Shown here: positions 43,385 through 52,540 of the stretch, piece by piece
Layout of the letters: each line of letters opens with the position of its first letter
How positions within the stretch are numbered: position 1 is the first letter of the stretch
Program-made: the position numbers and the translations under genes
Assembly: GCF_048270095.1 (NCBI RefSeq)
Contig: NZ_JBLWTL010000009.1
Coordinates: 42,038 to 106,037, forward strand
Direction: 5' to 3'
Source: Maricaulis sp048270095
GTDB lineage: Bacteria > Pseudomonadota > Alphaproteobacteria > Caulobacterales > Maricaulaceae
Length of the DNA: 64,000 bases
The notes under the pieces: generated by a model
Told to the model about the DNA's origin: nothing
The model's database searches: none
What the model saw: only the letters and a program-made list of their open reading frames with translations

Positions 43385-45675
43385 GGGGTGGGGGTCCCTT
43401 CTGCGGCGCGCGCGAGATTGCGCGTCAATTGGTCAAAACCGGCCTCGTATTGCGGCGGGATATGGACACCGTCATAGCCGAGCTCGGCGGCGGCCCGCAA
43501 TGTCCACATCGGATCGATCAGATGCGGGCGGGCCAGCGCGACCAGATCGGCACGGCCGGCGGCGAGAATGGAATTGACGTGATCGGTCTCGTAAATATTG
43601 CCGACCGCCATGGTGGCGCAGCCGAGCTGATTGCGGATGCGGTCGGAAAACGGCGTCTGGAACATGCGCCCATAGACCGGGCGCGCCAGCGGTGTTGTCT
43701 GGCCCGCCGAGACATCGATCAGATCAGCGCCGGCCTCGCGGAAGGCCCATGCAATCGCCAGGCTGTCGGCCTCGGACAAGCCGTCATCGCCCATCCAGTC
43801 CGTTGCCGAGAGCCGGACGGCCATCGGCATGTTTGATGGCCAGACAGCGCGCATGGCCGCAAAAACCTCGAGCGGAAAGCGCAGGCGGTTGGCGACCGGG
43901 CCGCCATACTCATCGCTGCGCTGATTGGAGACGGGTGTGAGGAAGCTGGAGAGCAGATAACCGTGGGCACAATGCAGCTCGACCATGTCGAACCCGGCTT
44001 TGAGCGCGCGATGCGTCGCGGCGACGAAATCGGCCAGAACCGCATCCATATCAGCGCGGTCCATTGCCCGGGGTGTCTGGTTTGTCTCGCTCCAGGCCAG
44101 CGGCGAGGGCGCGAGCAACGGCCAATTGCCGCTTTCGAGCGGTTTGCTATTGCCTTCCCAGGCCAGGCGCGTCGAGCCCTTGCGGCCGGCATGGGCCAGC
44201 TGGACCGCCATCTTGGCGTGACTTTGCGAATGCGCGAAATCAGTGATCGCGCGCCAGGCGCTCACATGTTCGTCGGTATAAAGCCCGGCACAGCCCGGCG
44301 AGATGCGGCCATCACGGCTGACATCGGTCATTTCGCTATAGACGAGGCCGGCGCCGCCCAGGGCGCGGGCACCGTAATGCACGCTGTGGAAAGGGCCCGG
44401 CAGACCATCTTCGGCGGAATACATGCACATGGGCGAAACCACGACGCGGTTTTCCAGCCGCATGCCGCGCAGTTCAAACGGCGCAAACATGGGCGGGCAG
44501 GCATCGGACTTCGCGCCGCCCGTCGCCTGACCGGTGAACCAGCTCTCCACGCCCGCGAGCCAATCGGGATCGCGCAGGCGCAGATTCTCGTGGCTGATGC
44601 GCTGTGAACGGGTCAGCAGCGAATAGGCAAACTGCTTGGGCTCGAAGCCGATATAGCGATCGAGATGTTCAAACCATTCGGTCGAATTGCGCGCCGCGCT
44701 CTGCAATTTGAGCACCTCGACGGTGCGCACCGCCTGATAGTCCTCCAACCCCTCTGCGACCGGCTTGTCGGTGCTGGTGAGGACATCGGCGAGCATGATC
44801 GCGTCTTCAAGCGCCAGCTTGGTGCCGGAGCCGATCGAGAAATGCGCCGTATGGGCGGCATCCCCGAGCAGGACGATATTGTCATGCACCCAGTTCTCAC
44901 ACAGCACGCGCGGGAAATTCAGCCAGGCCGAGCCGCGCAGATGGCGCGCATTGGACATCAGCTCATGGCCGTCCAGCCAGGGCGCGAACAGGGCTTCGCT
45001 GGCGCGGCAGCATTCATCCTGGTCCATCTCGCCGAAGCCCAGCCCCTCCCAGGTTTCCGGAGCGCATTCGACGATGAAAGTCGATGTGTTGTCGTCGAAG
45101 CGATAGGCATGGGCCCAGACCCAGCCATGCGGTGTCTCGACAAAGATAAAGGTGAAGGCGTCAAACACTTTATGGGTGCCCAGCCAGACGAATTTATTGC
45201 GGCGCAGCTCGATATCCGGCTTGAACCGATCGGCAAAACGGGTGCGGATCTTTGAATTCAGCCCGTCCGAGGCGACGATCATGTCGGCATCGGCAAAGGA
45301 CGAGAGATCATCGCCGATCTCGGCCTCGAAATGCAGCCCGACACCCAGTTCGCGCGCACGGTCCTGCAGCAGGCTCAGGAGTTTCTGTCGGCCAATGCCG
45401 CAAAACCCGTGGCCGGTCGAGGTCTCGGTGACGCCCTTGATGACGACGTCGATATCATCCCAATGCGCCAGGCTGGCACCAATGGCGCGGGCGCTGGGTG
45501 GATCATTGCGGCCGAGATTTTCCATCGTCTGATCGGAGAAGACGACGCCCCAGCCAAAGGTGTCGCCAGGCTTGTTGCGCTCATAGACATCGATGATGCA
45601 ATCGGGATCGCGCAGCTTCATCGAGATGGCGAAATAGAGACCGGCGGGGCCGCCGCCAATGCAGGCAATTTTCAT
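43381..45675 (-). CDS. Fused FAD monooxygenase and old-yellow-enzyme reductase, probable 2-aminobenzoyl-CoA monooxygenase/reductase
   Basis: A 764-residue bifunctional flavoprotein. Residues about 1-370: aromatic hydroxylase (CIGGGPAGLYFAISMK; GDAAHTAHFSIGSGTKLALEDA). Residues about 395-764: NADH:flavin oxidoreductase of the old yellow enzyme family (VVSPMCMYSAEDG, HYGARALGGAGLVYSEM, AHAGRKGS, HCAHGYLLSSFLTP, GRADLVALARPHLIDP). This fusion is known for 2-aminobenzoyl-CoA monooxygenase/reductase, which hydroxylates and partly reduces the ring with O2 and NADH, and for salicylyl-CoA 5-hydroxylase. Lying directly after kynU, the aminobenzoyl-CoA role is favoured. The ATG at 45675 has AAGGGG 9-10 nt upstream. 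Confidence 0.87.
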   Translation of the reverse strand: MKIACIGGGPAGLYFAISMKLRDPDCIIDVYERNKPGDTFGWGVVFSDQTMENLGRNDPPSARAIGASLAHWDDIDVVIKGVTETSTGHGFCGIGRQKLLSLLQDRARELGVGLHFEAEIGDDLSSFADADMIVASDGLNSKIRTRFADRFKPDIELRRNKFVWLGTHKVFDAFTFIFVETPHGWVWAHAYRFDDNTSTFIVECAPETWEGLGFGEMDQDECCRASEALFAPWLDGHELMSNARHLRGSAWLNFPRVLCENWVHDNIVLLGDAAHTAHFSIGSGTKLALEDAIMLADVLTSTDKPVAEGLEDYQAVRTVEVLKLQSAARNSTEWFEHLDRYIGFEPKQFAYSLLTRSQRISHENLRLRDPDWLAGVESWFTGQATGGAKSDACPPMFAPFELRGMRLENRVVVSPMCMYSAEDGLPGPFHSVHYGARALGGAGLVYSEMTDVSRDGRISPGCAGLYTDEHVSAWRAITDFAHSQSHAKMAVQLAHAGRKGSTRLAWEGNSKPLESGNWPLLAPSPLAWSETNQTPRAMDRADMDAVLADFVAATHRALKAGFDMVELHCAHGYLLSSFLTPVSNQRSDEYGGPVANRLRFPLEVFAAMRAVWPSNMPMAVRLSATDWMGDDGLSEADSLAIAWAFREAGADLIDVSAGQTTPLARPVYGRMFQTPFSDRIRNQLGCATMAVGNIYETDHVNSILAAGRADLVALARPHLIDPMWTLRAAAELGYDGVHIPPQYEAGFDQLTRNLARAAEGTPTP

Positions 45676-45699
45676 CGTCGACAATCCCCTTGAAGCCGG

Positions 45700-46926
45700 T
45701 CAGGTGACGGCGGAACGGGTTGCGAAACGCTCCTCGCGCCATTCCCCGGTCTGCATGATCTCCGCCAGCGCCTCGATCGCCAGCCAGACATCCTCATAAC
45801 GGGTATAGAGTGGCGTGAAGCCGAAACGCAAAATATCCGGTGCCCGGAAATCACCGATAACGCCGCGCTCGATCAGCGCCTGCATGATGGCATAACCGTG
45901 TTTGTGACAGATCGAGACCTGGCTGCCGCGCCGCGCCGCGTCGCGCGGGCTGGCAAGCTCGAACCTGGTCAGCCGGGCTTCGATCAGGGCGATGAACAAA
46001 TCGCCCAAGGCCTGGGATTTGAGCCGGATCGCTGCCATGTCGGCCTCCAGCATCAGGTCGAGCCCGCATTCCAGCGCCGCCATGCCGAGAATACCCGGCG
46101 TGCCGCACTGGAAACGGTCAATTCCGGCGCCCGGCTCATAAGCATCGTCGAAAGCAAAGGGCGCGGCATGGCCGAACCAGCCCGACAGGGCCGGGAAGAC
46201 GTGGGCATGATGGCGTTCGGCGCAGAACAGGAAGGCCGGCGCGCCGGGGCCGCCATTGAGATATTTATAGCCGCAGCCAACCGCAAAATCGGCCTCGCAG
46301 CCATTGAGGTCGACGGGCAGGGCGCCGGCACTATGGCTGAGATCCCAGATCACCAACGCACCGGCCGCGTGGGCAGCGCGCGTCAGGGCGGCCATGTCGT
46401 GCAGGCGGCCGGTCTTGTAATGGGTCTGGGTCAGCAAAAGCACGGCGACCTGGTCGTCGAGTGCCGCAGGGATCTCGTCGGCAGGCAGGAGTTTTTGCGT
46501 CAGACGGCCACCGCTGAAATGCGCCAGACCTTGCATCATATAGGCATCGGTCGGGAAGTTTCCGGTCTCCGACAGGATGATGGAGCGGCCGGGTCGCAAT
46601 TGCACGGCCGCGCTGAGCGCCTTGAAAACATTGATCGAGGTGGAATCGGCGGCGACGACTTCATGGTCCTTCGCCCCGATCAGGCGGGCGATCTTGCTGC
46701 CCAGACGCCGCGGCGCCTCGATCCAGTGATTGGAATTCCAGGAGCGTATCAGATCCTGGCCCCATTCGCGGCTGACAACATCGGTCATCCGCGCGGCGGT
46801 CACTCTGGGCAGGGCACCGAGCGAATTGCCGTCGAGATAGACCACGCCCTCGGGCAGCTCGAAGCGCTCGCGGAACTCGCGCAGCGGATCGGCGGCGTCC
46901 ATCGCGCGGATAGTATCCAGATCCAT
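45700..46926 (-). CDS. kynU: Kynureninase
   Basis: PLP enzyme splitting kynurenine into anthranilate and L-alanine. 408 residues with YLDGNSLGALP near the N-terminus, DSTSINVFKAL, WDLSHSAGALPVDL (PLP Asp region), the Schiff-base lysine Lys221 in GCGYKYLNGGPGAPAF, and RFQCGTPGI. Its ATG overlaps the kynB stop (ATGA). The next gene, 24 nt on, is the aminobenzoyl-CoA monooxygenase. Confidence 0.97.
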   Translation of the reverse strand: MDLDTIRAMDAADPLREFRERFELPEGVVYLDGNSLGALPRVTAARMTDVVSREWGQDLIRSWNSNHWIEAPRRLGSKIARLIGAKDHEVVAADSTSINVFKALSAAVQLRPGRSIILSETGNFPTDAYMMQGLAHFSGGRLTQKLLPADEIPAALDDQVAVLLLTQTHYKTGRLHDMAALTRAAHAAGALVIWDLSHSAGALPVDLNGCEADFAVGCGYKYLNGGPGAPAFLFCAERHHAHVFPALSGWFGHAAPFAFDDAYEPGAGIDRFQCGTPGILGMAALECGLDLMLEADMAAIRLKSQALGDLFIALIEARLTRFELASPRDAARRGSQVSICHKHGYAIMQALIERGVIGDFRAPDILRFGFTPLYTRYEDVWLAIEALAEIMQTGEWREERFATRSAVT

Positions 46927-47570
46927 CAGCCCAGCTCCCGCAGCACGGCCCGCACCGGCGCGGCATCGGCACCGGCGATTTTCAGTGGCAGGGCCATCAA
47001 TTCATAACGCCCGTCGGGCACGGTGTCGAAGACCAGGCCTTCGAGGATACGCATGTCATGGCGCTGCACGGCATGGTGAGCGTCCATGGTCTTGGAGGTC
47101 TGCGGATCGAGCGAGGCGGCATCCACCCCGATCAGGCGGCAACCGGCCTTGGCCAGCCGCTCGATCACATCGGCGTGCAGGGCCCGGAAATTATCGTCCC
47201 ACACCGCATGCGGGAAGGTCTGATAGGTGCGGATCAGCACGCGCTGCTCACCCTCGATCAGGGGCCAGTCGAGATCATCCATCACCACATGCTCGCCGGT
47301 CCAGCCAGCGGTGACGAGGCGGCAGGGTCCCAGATAGGGTGCCAGATCGACGCTGGCAGCATCAATCCCGGCCGTGTCGTAATGCGAGGGCGCATCGGCA
47401 TGGGCGCCGCTATGGGTGGAGAGTGTCAGGCGGGAGACCTTGACCGGGCAGCCCGGCCCGATGGCCCAGGTCTCGTCGATCGCAAACGCCGTGTCGCCCG
47501 GCCAGACCGGCAGGCCAGGGCGAAGGGTTTGTGAAATATCCCAGATTTTTGCCATTTTTTGCTTTGCCAT
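46926..47570 (-). CDS. kynB: Arylformamidase (kynurenine formamidase)
   Basis: Hydrolyses N-formylkynurenine to kynurenine and formate. 214 residues, cyclase-like fold, with the metal motif HSGAHADAPSH (His53, His57, Asp59, His63), the N-terminal WDISQTLRPGLPVWPGD and a conserved GVDAASLDP. Bacterial KynB type. It starts 6 nt after the kynA stop; a second ATG five codons in is possible. Confidence 0.96.
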   Translation of the reverse strand: MAKQKMAKIWDISQTLRPGLPVWPGDTAFAIDETWAIGPGCPVKVSRLTLSTHSGAHADAPSHYDTAGIDAASVDLAPYLGPCRLVTAGWTGEHVVMDDLDWPLIEGEQRVLIRTYQTFPHAVWDDNFRALHADVIERLAKAGCRLIGVDAASLDPQTSKTMDAHHAVQRHDMRILEGLVFDTVPDGRYELMALPLKIAGADAAPVRAVLRELG

Positions 47571-47576
47571 GACGAT

Positions 47577-48425
47577 CTAGAGCGAGGTCCGCACGGTCCA
47601 GATCTCCGGGAAAAACCGCAGATCGAGCGCCTTCACCAGATAGCCGACCCCGGCGGTGCCGCCCGTGCCGCGGCGATAGCCGATAATGCGCTCAACGGTC
47701 TTCATGTGATTGAAGCGCCATTGCTGGAATTTATGCTCGAGATCGACCAGTTTCTCGCCCAGCTCATAGGCTTCCCAATGGGTTTTGCTGTCGCGATAAA
47801 TCTCGCGCCAGACATCTTCCACCCCCTTGCAGGGCTCGTAGGGCTCGGTCCAGTCGCGCTCGATCTTTTCGGCGGGAATGGCGTAGCCGCGCCGGGCGAG
47901 AAGCCGCAGCGTCTCATCCCACAGGCTCGGCGCTTCCAGCGCGCCGGTGACCATCTCCCAGGCCTGCGGATTGGATTTATGCACCCGCGCCAGCTCGGCA
48001 TTCTTGTTGCCAAGGCGGAATTCCATCGTGCGATACTGGTAGGACTGGAAACCCGAGCTCTGGCCGAGACTGTCACGGAAAGCGAGATAATCGGCCGGCG
48101 TCATCGTGGCGAGCACATCCCAGGCGGCGATCAATTGCTCCTGAATTCGCGCCACACGCGTAAACATTTTCAGCGCCGGACCGATCTCGTCCTTGCGCAG
48201 ATGCGCGACGGCGCCGGCAGTCTCGTGCAGGATCAGCTTCATCCACAATTCGCCAACCTGGTGGATCAGGATGAAGAGCATTTCGTCATGCTCGGAGGAT
48301 CGCGGGTGTTGCGAGTCCAGCAAGGTGTCGAGGCCGAGATAACCGGCATAGGACATCTTGTCCTTCATATCCCAGTGAATGTCCTCGCCGGACACGTCGA
48401 CACTGGACGCAAACTTGTCAGCCAT
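47577..48425 (-). CDS. kynA: Tryptophan 2,3-dioxygenase
   Basis: Haem dioxygenase opening the indole ring of L-tryptophan. 282 residues, with MSYAGYLGLDTLLDSQHPRSSEHDEMLFILIHQVGELWMKLILHE, the substrate-binding FRDSLGQSSGFQSYQYR, and a late GYRRGTGGTAGVGYL that binds the substrate carboxylate. Three ATGs in a row occur; the last (48425, MADKFASS) is best spaced from AGGGG. First gene of the kynABU-monooxygenase-SDR operon; the upstream 190 nt contains no regulator site I can name. Confidence 0.97.
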   Translation of the reverse strand: MADKFASSVDVSGEDIHWDMKDKMSYAGYLGLDTLLDSQHPRSSEHDEMLFILIHQVGELWMKLILHETAGAVAHLRKDEIGPALKMFTRVARIQEQLIAAWDVLATMTPADYLAFRDSLGQSSGFQSYQYRTMEFRLGNKNAELARVHKSNPQAWEMVTGALEAPSLWDETLRLLARRGYAIPAEKIERDWTEPYEPCKGVEDVWREIYRDSKTHWEAYELGEKLVDLEHKFQQWRFNHMKTVERIIGYRRGTGGTAGVGYLVKALDLRFFPEIWTVRTSL

Positions 48426-48615
48426 CATCATCCCCTGGCCCCGGTTTTCCGAAGCCTGTCAGGCGCGACTCGCACGCCGGTTTCTGCCTAGAGGTGTAGG
48501 GGATAAGCGGGGGCGGGGGCAAGCATGCGCCCGGGGGCGATGCGTCGCAGAACCGGTCTTGCCAGTCCCGATCGGCCTGCCTAGCGTCACACTGTGCGGG
48601 TGGAGGCGAAATGCC

Positions 48616-49203
48616 ATGATGGATGCAATCGGCGAACAGACAGTCTGGGATGTGATCGGCCTGTATTTGCGGCTCGGATTCGAGCACATCCTGCCGAAGG
48701 GCCTCGACCATATCCTGTTCGTTCTGGCGCTCTTTTTCGCGTCATCGCGGCTGAAACCGCTGGTCTGGCAGATCTCGGCCTTCACTCTGGCCCATACGCT
48801 GACGCTGGCCCTGGCGGTGCTGGGCGTCATCACGCTGCCAGCCCATATCGTCGAACCTGTCATCGCGCTGTCCATCGCCTTCGTCGCGATCGAGAATCTG
48901 GTGTTCAGGGATATGCAGCGCTGGCGGCCGCTGGTCGTGTTCGGTTTTGGCTTGTTTCACGGGCTTGGCTTTGCCGGTGTGCTGGTCGGGCTGGGTCTGC
49001 CGCAGGGCCAGTTGCTGCCGAGCCTGCTCAGCTTCAATCTCGGCGTTGAGGCCGGGCAGCTGACCATCATCCTGGCGATGTGGTTCGCCCTGCACCGGTT
49101 TCGGGATGCGAACGGGTATCCGCTGCTGGCCAAGGCGGCCTCGGCGCTGATCGCGCTGGTGGCTCTCTGGTGGGTTGTGGAGCGGGTATTTCTGGGCGGG
49201 TAG
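48616..49203 (+). CDS. HupE/UreJ-like membrane protein
   Basis: A 195-residue integral membrane protein with about five to six helices. It has the HupE/UreJ_2 hallmarks: GFEHILPKGLDHILFVLALFF, the His in FTLAHTLTLALAVLG, AIENLVF, FGFGLFHGLGFAGVL and FNLGVEAGQL; the conserved histidines suggest metal binding. Relatives are thought to move nickel, cobalt or another metal. GGAGG is 9 nt before the first ATG. Divergent from kynA. Confidence 0.85.
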   Translation: MMDAIGEQTVWDVIGLYLRLGFEHILPKGLDHILFVLALFFASSRLKPLVWQISAFTLAHTLTLALAVLGVITLPAHIVEPVIALSIAFVAIENLVFRDMQRWRPLVVFGFGLFHGLGFAGVLVGLGLPQGQLLPSLLSFNLGVEAGQLTIILAMWFALHRFRDANGYPLLAKAASALIALVALWWVVERVFLGG

Positions 49204-49210
49204 GGCGTAG

Positions 49211-49240
49211 AAAAAGGGCGGCCCGAGAGCCGCCCTTTTC
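49211..49240. terminator. Bidirectional intrinsic terminator
   Basis: AAAAGGGCGGC pairs with GCCGCCCTTTT (11 bp, loop CCGAGA) between the convergent HupE-like and M2 peptidase genes; the A-run on one side and T-run on the other let it work for both strands. Confidence 0.88.
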
Positions 49241-49261
49241 CGTATTCCATGCGCCGGAAGA

Positions 49262-51136
49262 CTATTCCCAGCCGCAGCTGCTGTCAGCATTCTGTTCCTG
49301 CAGATGCGTCATCAGTGGCTGGAAATAGGCGATGATCGCCGAGCCATCCATTTCGCGGGTGCCGGTGAAGGCCTCCAGCGCGTCGGGCCAGGGCTGCGAA
49401 GCGCCCATTTCCATCATCTCGTTGAAGCGCTGGCCGACTTCCTCATTGCCATAAACGGTGCAACGATTGAGCGGGCCTTCCCATCCAGCCATGTCGCAAG
49501 CGGCCTGCTGGAACTGGAATTGCAGGATATAGCTCAGGAAATAGCGCAGATAAGGCACATTGTTCGCGATGTGGTATTTCGCGCCCGGATCGAAGGCATC
49601 GGCCGGCCGGTCAACCGGTGGCATCAGGCCCTGATACTGCTCACGCAATTCCCACCAGGCGGTGTTGTACTGGTCCGGCGTGATCTCGCCGCGGAAGACG
49701 CGCCAGCGCCACTGATCCATCATGACGGCGAAGGGCAGGAAGGCGATCTTGTCGAGCGCCAGATCCATCATCAGGCCGAGATCGGCAGATTCGTCAGGCA
49801 CTTCGTCTTGGCCCAACAGGCCGATCTGGACCAGATAATCCGGCGTCACCGAGAGCGCGACAAAATCGCCGATCGCTTCGTGGAAGCCGTCATGGGCGCC
49901 ATTGCGGAACAGCATGTCCTGGCCGCGATAGGCGCGCTGGTAGAAGTTGTGGCCCAGCTCATGGTGCACGGTGCGGAAATCTTCCGCATTGACGTGGGTA
50001 CACATCTTGATCCGGATATCTTCCTCATTGTCGAGATTCCACGCCGAGGCGTGGCAGACGACATCACGATCGCGCGGACGCGTGATCAGGGAGCGTTCCC
50101 AGAAGGTTTCCGGCAGTGGTTCCAGGCCAAGCGAGGTGTAGAAGCGCTCGCCCGTCTCCACCATTTGCAGCGGCGTGTAATCATTCGCCTCGAGCAATTG
50201 CGTCAGGTCATAGCCACCGCCTTCGCCGCTATCGATGCCGACAATATCATTGATCGGTGCCCAGCCCTGGGCCCACATATTGCCCAGCAGGTCAGCGCGG
50301 ATCGGGCCGCTCGTCGCCTGGACATCATCGCCATAGGTCTCGTTGAGGCCGTCGCGGACATAGCAGTGGAGCTGTTCATACAAGGGCTCGACCTGGCCCC
50401 AGAGACGCTCGACTTCGGCCTCCATCTCGTCAGCGGGCATGTCGTAATTGGACAGCCACATCTCGGCGAGGTCGGAGAAACCCAGTTCGCGCGCGCCGGC
50501 ATTGGCGATCTCGACCATCTCGGCATAATCCTGGCTCATCTGGGCCGGATTGATCGCGGCGCGCCAGTCATTCCACATCATGGCGAGGAATTCGGGATCG
50601 CGTTCGGTACCCATCATCACTTCCAGCGTGTCCAGCGTGACGGGTGTGTCGTCAATATCGATCGTGCCGGTGGAATAGGCGGAACTCATCCGCGTGGTCA
50701 GTTCCGCCAGGCGCTGGGCGTGATCGCCGCCAGCCGGGGTGGGAAGGGTGATGCCGGCGGTCAGCATGGTCATCTTGCGACGCATGTCGAGCGGCAGTTC
50801 GGTGTCGGCAAAGCGGGCCGTGGCACCGGCTTGCTGGACCGACAACTCGGTGGCTTCCGCGCTCATCCGGCTGACCAGATACTCGGTGTCTGTCGTGATG
50901 AAATTGGCATAGACCCAGGCCGTGTGGGCGGCAAATTCACCGAAATCAGCGATTTCAGCCTCGGTCTCTGCGAGAAACTCTGCTGCATCGTCAACCGAAC
51001 CGGCCGCAACCGGCGCCGTGTCGGTCATCACGGATTCGTCAGCTGTGACGGTATCTTGCTGGGTATTTGCATAGGCAAAATAGCCACCTGCCGCCAACAA
51101 GGCGCCAACGGCTACACCGGCCAGAAGTTTGGTCAT
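49262..51136 (-). CDS. M2 family metallopeptidase (ACE-like peptidyl-dipeptidase)
   Basis: A 624-residue zinc dipeptidyl-carboxypeptidase homologous to animal angiotensin-converting enzyme. The zinc motif HELGH is His392-Glu393-His396, with the third ligand Glu420 in FHEAIGD, 24 residues on as in ACE. Other family parts: DYAEMVEIANAGARELGF, NYDMPADEMEAEVERLW, NNVPYLRYFLSYILQFQFQ. An N-terminal hydrophobic segment (LLAGVAVGALLAAGGYFAYA) indicates export, probably to the periplasm. Bacterial members take up or trim peptides. Last in a same-strand series. Confidence 0.95.
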   Translation of the reverse strand: MTKLLAGVAVGALLAAGGYFAYANTQQDTVTADESVMTDTAPVAAGSVDDAAEFLAETEAEIADFGEFAAHTAWVYANFITTDTEYLVSRMSAEATELSVQQAGATARFADTELPLDMRRKMTMLTAGITLPTPAGGDHAQRLAELTTRMSSAYSTGTIDIDDTPVTLDTLEVMMGTERDPEFLAMMWNDWRAAINPAQMSQDYAEMVEIANAGARELGFSDLAEMWLSNYDMPADEMEAEVERLWGQVEPLYEQLHCYVRDGLNETYGDDVQATSGPIRADLLGNMWAQGWAPINDIVGIDSGEGGGYDLTQLLEANDYTPLQMVETGERFYTSLGLEPLPETFWERSLITRPRDRDVVCHASAWNLDNEEDIRIKMCTHVNAEDFRTVHHELGHNFYQRAYRGQDMLFRNGAHDGFHEAIGDFVALSVTPDYLVQIGLLGQDEVPDESADLGLMMDLALDKIAFLPFAVMMDQWRWRVFRGEITPDQYNTAWWELREQYQGLMPPVDRPADAFDPGAKYHIANNVPYLRYFLSYILQFQFQQAACDMAGWEGPLNRCTVYGNEEVGQRFNEMMEMGASQPWPDALEAFTGTREMDGSAIIAYFQPLMTHLQEQNADSSCGWE

Positions 51137-51233
51137 GGTTCAATTCTCCCCATTCTCGCGGCGCGACGCGCCGAATTGTCCCCATCCTCATCTTCTGGCT
51201 GCCGCCGTCAAGCGGCTCGGCCTCAGCCTCGCA

Positions 51234-52064
51234 TCAGCCACCCAGCCGCTTGGCATGCCAGGCCAGATGCTCGCCGATGAAACTGGCGATGAAGAAGTAG
51301 GAATGATCATAGCCAACCTGGCGCCTGACGGTGATGTCGCGGCCCCTGATTTCCGCCTCGAGCAGGTCGGTGCGTAATTGTTCGGCGAGGAAATTATCGG
51401 CCTCGCCCTGATCGATCAGGATGGGTGGCAGATCGGTCTGGCTGTCGCGCAGGAGCTGGCAAGCGTCGTGGGCGGCCCAGCTTGAGCGGTCTTCGCCGAG
51501 ATAGCTGGTGAAAGCCTTGATCCCCCAGGGCACTTGCATCGGCGCGACAATCGGCGCGAAGGCCGAGATGGCGGCGAAGCGGCCGGGATGCGTCAGCCCG
51601 ATGGTCAACGCGCCATGCCCGCCCATGGAATGGCCCATGATGGACTGGCGCTGCATGTCGAGCGGGCAGGCCTCGCCAACCAGGCCTGGCAATTCGGTGG
51701 TGACATAATCCCACATCCGGAAATGCTTCGCCCAGGGCGCCCGGGTCGCATTGAGGTAGAAGCCTGCACCCTGGCCAAGATCATAGGCCTCATCGTCGGC
51801 GACGCCGTCACCGCGCGGCGAGGTGTCGGGGCAGATGATCGCGAGGCCGAGCTCGGCGGCATAGCGCTGGGCGCCGGCCTTGATGACGAAATTCTCGTCC
51901 GTGCAGGTCAGCCCCGCCAGGAACCAGACGACCGGTACCGGGCCCTGCGCGGCCTGGGGCGGGAGGTAGACGGAAACGGTCATCTCGCAATCGAGCACAC
52001 TGGAGCGGTGGCGATAGCGGCGCTGTTCGCCGCCGAAGCACTTTACCGAGCTGATCAATTCCAT
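51234..52064 (-). CDS. fghA: S-formylglutathione hydrolase
   Basis: A 276-residue esterase-D-type hydrolase completing glutathione-dependent formaldehyde oxidation to formate. The nucleophile elbow GHSMGGHGAL contains the catalytic Ser; FLAGLTCTDENFVIKAGAQRYAAELGL is a family marker, and GYDHSYFFIASFI near the C-terminus contains the catalytic His. Its partner dehydrogenase (adhC) is at 57.8-58.9 kb on the same strand but not adjacent. Confidence 0.95.
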   Translation of the reverse strand: MELISSVKCFGGEQRRYRHRSSVLDCEMTVSVYLPPQAAQGPVPVVWFLAGLTCTDENFVIKAGAQRYAAELGLAIICPDTSPRGDGVADDEAYDLGQGAGFYLNATRAPWAKHFRMWDYVTTELPGLVGEACPLDMQRQSIMGHSMGGHGALTIGLTHPGRFAAISAFAPIVAPMQVPWGIKAFTSYLGEDRSSWAAHDACQLLRDSQTDLPPILIDQGEADNFLAEQLRTDLLEAEIRGRDITVRRQVGYDHSYFFIASFIGEHLAWHAKRLGG

Positions 52065-52081
52065 GGTGAGCCTCTATTATT

Positions 52082-52540
52082 CTAACGTGGAGCCTTGCCG
52101 CGCTTGGCGGCCTGGATGACGATTTCCAGCCCGTTGAGAAAGGCCGAGCGATCCTTGGGGCCAAACGGCTTCGCCCCGCTGGTCTGCATGCCGGTCTCGC
52201 GCAGATCGGTCATCAGATTGCGCGTCGCCAGGACCGAGCCGATATTATCCGGCGTGAAGGCCTTGCCGCGATGATCGACGGCCAGGGCCCCGGCCTTCAG
52301 GCAGCGATCCGCCAGCGGGATATCCGTGGTCACGCAGACATCGCCGGGGCCGATCTCGTCGGCAATCCAGTTATCGGCCGCATCCGTGCCCTGGTCGACA
52401 ATCACCAGCCGGGCCCAGTTGGAATTGGGCCGCCGGATACCGCCATCGCAGACGAACAGCATTTCGATCTCATGGCGCTCGCCGACGCGAAGGACTTCAT
52501 CCTTCACCGGGCAGGCATCGGCATCGACGTAGAGTTTCAT
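52082..52540 (-). CDS. UPF0178/YaiI-YqxD family (DUF188) protein
   Basis: A 152-residue protein of the DUF188 family: it starts MKLYVDADACPVKDEVLRV with the invariant Asp-Ala-Asp-Ala-Cys-Pro, then GDVCVTTDIPLADRCL and RGKAFTPDNIG, and a C-terminal GGAKPFGPKDRSAFLNGLE-like region. The fold is PIN-like, so nuclease activity has been suggested but not shown. The ATG overlaps the upstream hypothetical gene's stop (ATGA). Confidence 0.93.
   Translation of the reverse strand: MKLYVDADACPVKDEVLRVGERHEIEMLFVCDGGIRRPNSNWARLVIVDQGTDAADNWIADEIGPGDVCVTTDIPLADRCLKAGALAVDHRGKAFTPDNIGSVLATRNLMTDLRETGMQTSGAKPFGPKDRSAFLNGLEIVIQAAKRGKAPR

Noticed and set aside
49304..51280. A 658-codon plus-strand open frame.
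   Set aside because: It is antisense to the M2 peptidase gene, which has the complete zinc motif; no family features in the antisense product.
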